DNA of 6,078 nucleotides from Novosphingobium sp. (GTDB lineage Bacteria; Pseudomonadota; Alphaproteobacteria; Sphingomonadales; Sphingomonadaceae). The stretch spans positions 1 to 6,078 of the forward strand of contig JAJTFU010000008.1 in assembly GCA_021299075.1 (NCBI GenBank), read 5' to 3'. Positions 1 through 5,018 of this stretch are shown here, one piece after another. Under the pieces are notes generated by a model, which searched no databases, was not told the DNA's origin, and saw only the letters and a list, made by a program, of their open reading frames with translations. Position numbers and translations under genes: made by a program. Position 1 is the stretch's first letter. Every line of letters starts with the position of its first letter.

Positions 1-687
1 CGAGAGCAGATCGCCCAGATCGCGGTAAAAAGCCGCAGGCATGCAATGGCCAACGAGCTGGCCCAATTTCGCAAGGAGTTGACGCTGGAAGAGGTTCTGG
101 CCCAGCGGATGATCGTTTCCCCGCTTGGCCTGTTCGAAGTGCCATCGGTAGCCGACGGAGCAATCTGCCTGGTGCTGGCCAGCGAAGAGGCGGCCCGCGC
201 CAGTGGCAAGCCCTATGTGACCGTGGAAGGCCGCGGCTATCATCACGAGGGCTATCACCAAATCGGCGGAAAACCCCACGATATGACCGCCTTTCCGGCC
301 GCCCGACAGGCCGCCCGCGCGGCGTTGGATACCGCGGGAGTGAGCCTGGGCGATATCGACCTTGCGGAACTTTATGCGCCTTGCACGATCACCGAAGTCC
401 TGGTCAGCGAAGCTATCGGATTCTGTGAGCGAGGCCGAGGCGCGCTGGACGCAATAGCTGGCGCAACCTCGCTTGGCGGGCGGATCCCGATCAACACCTC
501 GGGCGGCTGCCTGTCGCGCGGCCACCCTCCGGCGCTGACCGGGCTATATGGATTGTTTGAGCTGCGCGAACAATTGCTTGGCCGTTGTGGCGCGCGGCAG
601 GTCGAAGGTGCCCGGTTGGCCATGCACTGTTGCGAATCCGGAAACTACAATGCTGCCCTGATCCATGTGCTTGAGGGCCCGAAATGA
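1..687 (+). CDS. Thiolase-like protein (SCP-x / lipid-transfer type), C-terminal part, 5' end outside window
   Basis: The reading frame is open from base 1 and gives 228 residues with no start in view. The codons before the first ATG (base 46) already match the family (IAVKSRRHA), so that ATG is internal. The fragment covers the end of the N-terminal and all of the C-terminal thiolase domain: a VADGA stretch, an ELYxxxTITE segment followed by EAIGFCERG, then INTSGG and the catalytic-loop motif GHPPALTG (His codon 523-525), and an end segment HCCESGNYNAAL. Thiolases of this type cleave or form C-C bonds in acyl-CoA thioesters in the cytoplasm; the relatives paired with DUF35 proteins include thiolases and the Ltp2-type retro-aldolases of steroid side-chain breakdown. 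The nucleophilic Cys of the N-terminal half would lie upstream of the window, so thiolase versus aldolase activity cannot be decided. The stop overlaps the next start (ATGA), which indicates an operon. Confidence 0.88.
   Translation, partial: REQIAQIAVKSRRHAMANELAQFRKELTLEEVLAQRMIVSPLGLFEVPSVADGAICLVLASEEAARASGKPYVTVEGRGYHHEGYHQIGGKPHDMTAFPAARQAARAALDTAGVSLGDIDLAELYAPCTITEVLVSEAIGFCERGRGALDAIAGATSLGGRIPINTSGGCLSRGHPPALTGLYGLFELREQLLGRCGARQVEGARLAMHCCESGNYNAALIHVLEGPK
673..677 (+). promoter_or_regulatory. Ribosome binding site of the DUF35 gene, inside the thiolase gene
   Basis: GAGGG lies 6 bases before the ATG at 684, within the last codons of the upstream gene. Together with the ATGA stop/start overlap it supports the 684 start and translational coupling of the two genes. 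Confidence 0.6.
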
Positions 688-1106
688 CACTTCCGATCAT
701 CAACATTAACGTTGACTTGCCGTCGGTACCGCGCAGTGGCCACTTCACCCGGCAATTCTGGCAGGCGCTTGGTGAAGGCCGGTTCCTGCTTCAGCAGTGC
801 ACCGCTTGCACCGCTCTGCGTTTCCCCCCCGGCAGCATTTGTGCCGAATGTCCGGGATCTGAAACGCTTTGGATCGAAGCCAGCGGCAGGGGCACGCTTT
901 ATGCACTCACCACCGTCCACGCCGGCCCGCCAGCACTGATGCGAGATGGCCCCTATACCCGGGCGATAGTCGATCTGAATGAAGGTGTTCGGCTGATTGC
1001 GGAATGGCTCGGCGATCCCCAGGCCCGCTTCGACACACCTGTTGAACTTGTCGTCACGCGCTATGCCAATGGCTGCCTGTTCGGCGCCCGGTCAATTGCT
1101 GCCTAG
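684..1106 (+). CDS. DUF35-type protein: rubredoxin-like zinc ribbon plus OB fold, acyl-CoA-associated
   Basis: The 140-residue product has the layout of DUF35 proteins. An N-terminal helix (HFTRQFWQALGEGRF) leads to a zinc ribbon with four cysteines, C39-x2-C42 and C53-x2-C56, and an RFPPG turn between them. An OB-fold part follows, with SGRGTLYALTTVH, a Pro-Tyr before the strand AIVDLNEGVRLIAEW, and a final PVELV strand. Family knowledge: these proteins bind thiolase, HMG-CoA synthase or Ltp2-type aldolase partners and help hold or channel the CoA thioester; they are usually encoded next to the partner, as here. The 4-base overlap with the thiolase-like gene makes a stable complex of the two products likely. 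Length is normal and all four cysteines are kept, so it looks intact. Its last 15 bases overlap the end of the cytochrome gene on the other strand. The substrate is unknown. Confidence 0.9.
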   Translation: MTLPIININVDLPSVPRSGHFTRQFWQALGEGRFLLQQCTACTALRFPPGSICAECPGSETLWIEASGRGTLYALTTVHAGPPALMRDGPYTRAIVDLNEGVRLIAEWLGDPQARFDTPVELVVTRYANGCLFGARSIAA

Positions 1107-1736
1107 TGCGCTAGCATAGGCCGAAACCGGCGCCAGATCTTCATCTGCCAGAGCTGTTGCGGCCTGCTTCATTTGCTGCCCGGCCATGTCCGCCGGGTCA
1201 TAGCCGCGCCCGCCAGCCCGGTAAGCCTTGAGGCTGGCCAGGATATACCAGTCGGCCTGGCCCGCCAGCCGCGGCGCACCGATGTCAGCATTGCCCATGC
1301 CGTCCGCGCCGTGACACGCAGCGCAGCCGTCATAGGCCTGGACTCCGCGCGCTTGGGCAGCGCTTTTGGCGATTGTCGCATGTGGTGCCGATGCCGATCG
1401 CTTGCTGTAAAAGGCCGCTGCGCGCTTGCGTTCTTCCGGACCAAGTGATTGGGCAATCACGTACATCTGCGGGCCGAACGGGTCACCCGGCTGCGTCCCG
1501 CGCGCGCCCGCCGCAAAATGGTTGAGCTGCGATTCCAGGTAGGCGGCATCGAGCCCGGCAAGCCGCGGTGCGGATCTGGCCTCAATGCCTTCGCCCTTGC
1601 TGCCATGGCAGACGGCGCAGCTTGCGACCATCTTCTGGACCTCATGCTCCTGCATGCCGGTCGACGCCGCGAACGCGATTCCCGAGGCGGCGGCCAGCAA
1701 TCCGATTGGAGCAATCCAGTGTGATGTGCGAATCAT
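1092..1736 (-). CDS. Exported di-heme cytochrome c, c4-like
   Basis: The 214-residue product starts with a Sec signal peptide (basic start, hydrophobic core, cleavage likely after AFA, residues 21-23). Two homologous cytochrome c domains follow. The haem-binding motifs are CAVCH (40-44) and CAACH (138-142); each is followed by an APRLAG segment and later a methionine suited as distal haem ligand (M91 in GPQM; M189 in GQQM), with a closing helix containing an aromatic residue. This repeat pattern is that of cytochrome c4, a periplasmic, often membrane-associated electron carrier. The start was set at the ATG at 1734-1736, because a GGAG lies 6 bases before it; the longer TTG start at 1748 would absorb that site. 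It points away from the TonB receptor and converges on the DUF35 gene. Its redox partner (terminal oxidase, dehydrogenase or other) cannot be told from this window. Confidence 0.9.
   Translation of the reverse strand: MIRTSHWIAPIGLLAAASGIAFAASTGMQEHEVQKMVASCAVCHGSKGEGIEARSAPRLAGLDAAYLESQLNHFAAGARGTQPGDPFGPQMYVIAQSLGPEERKRAAAFYSKRSASAPHATIAKSAAQARGVQAYDGCAACHGADGMGNADIGAPRLAGQADWYILASLKAYRAGGRGYDPADMAGQQMKQAATALADEDLAPVSAYASALGSN
1101..1121. other. Imperfect hairpin at the convergent 3' ends
   Basis: GCCTA (1101-1105) and TGC (1107-1109) pair with GCA (1114-1116) and TAGGC (1117-1121), leaving one bulged G and a GCTA loop. It covers the stop codon of the DUF35 gene and the last codons of the cytochrome gene. 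No T tract follows on either strand, so it is not a standard intrinsic terminator. It may stabilise mRNA ends or be chance. Confidence 0.3.
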
Positions 1737-1742
1737 GGGTAT

Positions 1743-1746
1743 CTCC
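1743..1746 (-). promoter_or_regulatory. Ribosome binding site fixing the cytochrome start
   Basis: On the minus strand GGAG is followed by ATACCC and then the ATG at 1736. This favours that ATG over the in-frame TTG at 1748, which partly overlaps the site. Confidence 0.65.
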
Positions 1747-1764
1747 AAGCCAGCTGGCGAACCA

Positions 1765-1794
1765 CGATAAAGCCCGCAAATCGGCCAATCTCAA
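1765..1794 (-). promoter_or_regulatory. Possible promoter for the cytochrome gene
   Basis: On the minus strand TTGAGA (1789-1794) and TTATCG (1765-1770) are separated by 18 bases, resembling -35 and -10 boxes, and lie 29 bases or more upstream of the ATG. The match is moderate and alphaproteobacterial promoters vary, so this is a weak call. Confidence 0.25.
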
Positions 1795-1800
1795 CGATGG

Positions 1801-1813
1801 ATGCATTTTGCAT
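1801..1813. promoter_or_regulatory. Perfect small palindrome in the divergent promoter region, possible operator
   Basis: ATGCA-TTT-TGCAT is a perfect inverted repeat of 5-base arms in the 169-base gap between the divergently transcribed cytochrome and TonB receptor genes. It is AT-richer than its surroundings. Its place, about 93 bases before the receptor start and 65 bases before the cytochrome start, would allow a regulator to act on both genes. No regulator gene is in the window and no known consensus is matched with certainty. Confidence 0.3.
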
Positions 1814-1837
1814 AACAGATGCCGGGTATCCCATAAG
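1808..1837 (+). promoter_or_regulatory. Possible promoter for the TonB receptor gene
   Basis: TTGCAT (1808-1813) and CATAAG (1832-1837) are spaced 18 bases apart and could be -35 and -10 boxes. The -35 candidate overlaps the right arm of the palindrome at 1801-1813, as an operator would. The -10 match is poor. Confidence 0.2.
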
Positions 1838-1894
1838 CAGATAGCAATGTCCCGGGTTAGGGCATGAACTCAGAAATTCAGGTAACAACATTGC

Positions 1895-1900
1895 GGGAGG
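1895..1900 (+). promoter_or_regulatory. Strong ribosome binding site fixing the TonB receptor start
   Basis: GGGAGG lies 5 bases before the ATG at 1906. It rules in favour of this start over the in-frame ATG at 1864, which would put 14 extra residues ahead of a complete signal peptide. Confidence 0.75.
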
Positions 1901-1905
1901 TCATC

Positions 1906-4155
1906 ATGTCGAGAACTTGGAAGAGCTTGCTTCTGGCGAGTGGTACGTGGGCGGCACTGGCCGCAGCTCCCGCCCTGGCGCAGGACGCAGATGCCGACGA
2001 AGCCGGCAGTGGTGAAATCGTCGTTACTGCCCAAAAGCGAGCTCAGAGCGTTCAGGACATTCCCTTTACGGTGAATGCAGTCGCCGGTGAATCGCTCCAG
2101 AACGCTGGCGTTACCGATGTCTTCTCGCTCCAAACGCAGGTCCCTGGCCTCGATATCCACACCACCAACCCGCCATCCGAGCCGTCGGTCGGCACCGTAA
2201 TCGATAACGTTTACCGCTCGCGCTCGGGCCTGGTTGCAGGCAGCGACTTCCTCGATCTCGAGCGCGTCGAAGTGCTCAAGGGCCCGCAGGGCACGCTGTT
2301 CGGCAAGAACACCTCGGCCGGCCTGATCCACTTCGTCACCGCCAAGCCGGATCTCGGGAAGACGGCGTTCACCCTGCGCGGCGAATACGGCAATCACAAG
2401 CGCGTCAACCTGCAGGGCATGGTCAACCTGCCGCTGAGCGATACCGCTGCCCTGCGTGTTGCTGCTGGCTTCGTCGATGACGACGGCTACATTCGCGACG
2501 CCGTTACCGGTGCCGGTTATGGCGAGAAGCACCGCTTCAACATTCGCGGCCAGATACTAATTGAGCCAAGCGACAGTTTCAGCGTGCGGCTGATTGCCGA
2601 CTACGCCAAGGCTGACGAGCTTTCGATAACCGCAGTCCCTTTCAAGGTGGATGCCGCAGACACGCTTGCCAACCAGGCGCTCGCAACGGCTGCCGGCTCA
2701 AGGTTCTTCGCCGATCGCTCGGACGACAAGCGCCGTGCGGCGATAAACACCGTGCCCTTGCTAAACGCGGAAGACTGGGGTCTGTCTGCCGAAATCAACT
2801 TCGACATTGGCGGCGCGACGCTCAGCTCGGTGACCTCGTATCGCAAGTTCACGGATACCTTCCAGGGTGACAACGATTTCGTCGGCACCGATATCCTCAA
2901 CACCAACCAGGGCGAATCGATCAAGACCTTCACCCAGGAACTGCGTCTTTCGACCAAGGTGGGTGAGAACCTCGATCTGATGGTCGGCGGCTTCTACAGC
3001 AATGAGAAGATCCGCCGCCTCAACCAGTTCGTCTGGGGGCGCCAGATCGCTGGTAACGGCCCGGGCTTCTTCTTCCCCTGGGCCCCGGGCGTGGCCTTCA
3101 CCGACAACATGGGCCAGGACGGTAGCAGCTATGGCTTCTTTGCTCACGGCATTGCCAAGCTTGACCGCCTGACGGTAACCGCCGGCCTGCGTTATTCGGG
3201 CGACAACAAGGACGGCTTCGGCAGGTTCACTTATCCCCAGCCGTTCCCGCTGCCGATGGTCTATGACTACGGCGCCGGCACGCCGGTTGCGGCGAAGGTC
3301 GACGATAGCGGAATCAGTGGCACCTTCAGCTTGGCTTACGAAGTCAGCGATGCGTCCAACATCTACGGCACCTACAGCCGCGGCTACAAGGGCGGCGGGA
3401 TCAGCTTGATCCGCGATGCTGGTGGAATTCTTGTCGGCCCGCAATTCGGCCCAGCTCCGCCTCCGGGCTGCGGTGCCGGTCCGTTCCCTGGCACGTTCAG
3501 CTGCGCGCCGTCTGACCCGACCTTTGACAAGGAAACGGTCGATCACTTCGAAGTCGGCCTCAAGACCACCTTCATGGGTTCGCAAGGCCGGTTCAACCTG
3601 GCACTGTTCCACACCAAGGCACAGAACCTGCAGACTCAGGCACTGTTGCCGTCAGGCTCATTCAGCGTGATCAACATTGGTTCGGCCACTACCAAGGGTG
3701 TGGACATCGACGCGGGTGTATCGCCGGTCGAAGGGCTCGATCTGACTGCTGGCGTTGTCTATGCCGAAACGAAGGACAACAACGGCTTTGACCTTGACCA
3801 TGCCCCGCGCTGGAGTGGCGGGTTTGGAGCAACCTACGAGTTCCCGATCAGCTCGAGCGGGGTCAAGGGCTTCGTGCACGGCGATCTGGCATTCAAGAGC
3901 AGCTACTTCACCACCAATGATCGCAGCGAAAAGCAGGACGGCTATTCGCTGGCCAATGCCCGGATCGGCATCCGCGGCGAAGATGATCGTTGGGAAGCGT
4001 CGCTGTGGTGCCGCAACTGCTTTGACACGAAGTATCGCACGATCGATTTCCGCATCCCGCTCGACGGCGCGCGGTTCAACTTCGACGGTGCCTCGGTGCT
4101 CAGCTACATCGGCGAATCGCGTTTCTATGGGGTAACACTGCAGTACAAGTACTGA
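1906..4155 (+). CDS. TonB-dependent outer-membrane receptor
   Basis: The 749-residue product begins with a signal peptide (about residues 1-25, ending APALA before Q26). The mature N-terminus is acidic and contains a TonB-box-like EIVVTAQ (37-43). The plug domain follows (about 45-150), with the family motifs DIPFTVNAV, LERVEVLKGPQGTLFGKNT (from 118) and HFVTAKP. The rest is a beta-barrel with many alternating strands, such as YGTYSRGYKGG and FEVGLKTTF, ending in the aromatic strand FYGVTLQYKY. Such receptors take up scarce or bulky ligands across the outer membrane using TonB-ExbBD energy. In sphingomonads most belong to expanded paralogous sets that include siderophore and aromatic-compound transporters, so the ligand is open. 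There are only four cysteines: C522 and C533 in a Pro/Gly-rich, probably extracellular loop, and C702/C705 as WCRNC near the last strands. The gene is monocistronic by its own terminator. Confidence 0.95.
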   Translation: MSRTWKSLLLASGTWAALAAAPALAQDADADEAGSGEIVVTAQKRAQSVQDIPFTVNAVAGESLQNAGVTDVFSLQTQVPGLDIHTTNPPSEPSVGTVIDNVYRSRSGLVAGSDFLDLERVEVLKGPQGTLFGKNTSAGLIHFVTAKPDLGKTAFTLRGEYGNHKRVNLQGMVNLPLSDTAALRVAAGFVDDDGYIRDAVTGAGYGEKHRFNIRGQILIEPSDSFSVRLIADYAKADELSITAVPFKVDAADTLANQALATAAGSRFFADRSDDKRRAAINTVPLLNAEDWGLSAEINFDIGGATLSSVTSYRKFTDTFQGDNDFVGTDILNTNQGESIKTFTQELRLSTKVGENLDLMVGGFYSNEKIRRLNQFVWGRQIAGNGPGFFFPWAPGVAFTDNMGQDGSSYGFFAHGIAKLDRLTVTAGLRYSGDNKDGFGRFTYPQPFPLPMVYDYGAGTPVAAKVDDSGISGTFSLAYEVSDASNIYGTYSRGYKGGGISLIRDAGGILVGPQFGPAPPPGCGAGPFPGTFSCAPSDPTFDKETVDHFEVGLKTTFMGSQGRFNLALFHTKAQNLQTQALLPSGSFSVINIGSATTKGVDIDAGVSPVEGLDLTAGVVYAETKDNNGFDLDHAPRWSGGFGATYEFPISSSGVKGFVHGDLAFKSSYFTTNDRSEKQDGYSLANARIGIRGEDDRWEASLWCRNCFDTKYRTIDFRIPLDGARFNFDGASVLSYIGESRFYGVTLQYKY

Positions 4156-4181
4156 GACTTCCTCTGCCGACGACAGCAACG

Positions 4182-4217
4182 AGCCCCGGATTTCCAGCGA
4201 AGTCCGGGGCTTTTGCT
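4182..4217 (+). terminator. Rho-independent terminator of the TonB receptor gene
   Basis: AGCCCCGGA (4182-4190) pairs perfectly with TCCGGGGCT (4203-4211), a 9-base GC-rich stem, and the loop can add three weaker pairs. TTTT, then GCTT, follows directly. It starts 26 bases after the receptor stop codon and ends just before the ribosome binding site of the next gene. Confidence 0.88.
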
Positions 4218-4222
4218 TAAAT

Positions 4223-4226
4223 GGAG
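4223..4226 (+). promoter_or_regulatory. Ribosome binding site fixing the SnoaL-like gene start
   Basis: GGAG lies 9 bases before the ATG at 4236. The alternative ATG at 4221 overlaps this site and has only the terminator's T-rich tail in front of it, so the 4236 start is preferred. Confidence 0.6.
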
Positions 4227-4235
4227 TGCGCGATC

Positions 4236-5018
4236 ATGCGGGTCTGCAAATTGATGGCCGGATTGGCAATCGCACTTGCGGCTTCGGGAAACGCCGCTGC
4301 CGGGCCGTGCAAGCTCGATCAGCGCGCCTCCGCTCGTACAGTTGCGGGCATGGATACTGAACTGGCGACTGCCAACAGCGCGAACCGTCGCTCGGCCTAT
4401 GATCGCTACATCGCGCTATTCGATCCAGGCGCCAGGGTATTCGGACTGGTTCCCGATCGGATCGGAACGATCGAGGATGTCCGAAAGCACTACCGGGCAG
4501 TGTTCTTCGAACTGCAGAACGGCACGCTGGTCGAGGATGATCGAATTGTCGTGGGCGAGATGGGGGCGCATCGCTATCACTCAATGCTGACGCTCAACGG
4601 CACTTTTGACGGGGTTGTAGCCAAGGACAAGCCGGTCACCCTGCGCGGCCAGACCTTCTTCCGCTATGGTAGCGACGGACGGATCGTCGAGCGCTGGTCG
4701 AATCACGACCACGCCTACCGCATGGGCCAGTTGCTGGGCGACAAGGGGCGTGATGAAGGTGCCCGGATCGCTGCCCAGCTCAACGGGCCAGGGCTGAGCG
4801 AGGAGCAGGGCTATACCTTCGTCACGCGCTTCACCAATTCGTTCAGCCGGGTTGAGGCACCGGCACAGCGCAGAACCGAAGTGGCCGGCATGCTCGCTGA
4901 CGGGCTGATCGTCCACGGCCTGAACTGCGGCAATGCAAGCAAGGCTGATTTGCTCGCATACTACGACGGCCTCTGGATAGTTTGCAAGTGCTTCAAAGGA
5001 TCCGATCGAGTTCGGTGA
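4236..5018 (+). CDS. Exported SnoaL/NTF2-like protein, second domain apparently truncated
   Basis: The 260-residue product has a signal peptide (about residues 1-22, cleavage likely AAA before G23). The Cys at 25 follows Pro and is not a proper lipobox. A SnoaL-like alpha+beta domain spans about residues 35-155: helices with YDRYIALF, the strand VFGLVPD, EDVRKHYRAVF, then the sheet strands RGQTFFRYGSDGRIVERWSNHD and a QLLG end, close to the SnoaL/ester-cyclase W..xD..xQLG ending. From about residue 180 a second copy begins (TRFTNSFSRVEA, VHGLNCGNASKADLLAYYDGLW), lining up with the first copy's VFGL...DVRKHYRAVF. It ends after some 75 residues without the sheet. The last eight codons lie inside the oppositely oriented PLP gene. 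SnoaL-like folds bind or isomerise/cyclise small hydrophobic compounds, and here would do so in the periplasm. Its activity is unknown, and the truncation may make it a degraded gene. Confidence 0.75.
   Translation: MRVCKLMAGLAIALAASGNAAAGPCKLDQRASARTVAGMDTELATANSANRRSAYDRYIALFDPGARVFGLVPDRIGTIEDVRKHYRAVFFELQNGTLVEDDRIVVGEMGAHRYHSMLTLNGTFDGVVAKDKPVTLRGQTFFRYGSDGRIVERWSNHDHAYRMGQLLGDKGRDEGARIAAQLNGPGLSEEQGYTFVTRFTNSFSRVEAPAQRRTEVAGMLADGLIVHGLNCGNASKADLLAYYDGLWIVCKCFKGSDRVR

Noticed and set aside
46..48. ATG as start of the thiolase-like gene
   Set aside because: The codons upstream to base 1 are open and encode family-typical sequence (QIAVKSRRHA), so this Met is internal.
1083..1133. GGCGCC-containing inverted repeat as a bidirectional terminator
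   Set aside because: The arms match only with an offset base, GGCGCC is itself palindromic, and no T tract follows on either strand.
1746..1748. TTG start for the cytochrome
   Set aside because: It overlaps the GGAG that is well placed for the ATG at 1736, and the extra residues EIP precede a complete signal peptide.
1864..1866. ATG as start of the TonB receptor
   Set aside because: It would add 14 residues before a complete signal peptide and lacks a good ribosome binding site, whereas GGGAGG sits 5 bases before the ATG at 1906.
2761..3612. Long open frame (283 codons) on the minus strand inside the TonB receptor gene
   Set aside because: It lies wholly opposite a clear receptor gene, has low-complexity Ala/Arg/Val-rich content and no recognisable motif; it is typical of antisense frames in GC-rich genes. 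The same holds for minus-strand frames at 1870-2532 and 3658-4179.
4308..4310. Cys 25 of the SnoaL-like protein as a lipoprotein anchor
   Set aside because: It is preceded by Gly-Pro rather than a lipobox such as L-A-G, so ordinary signal peptidase cleavage fits better.
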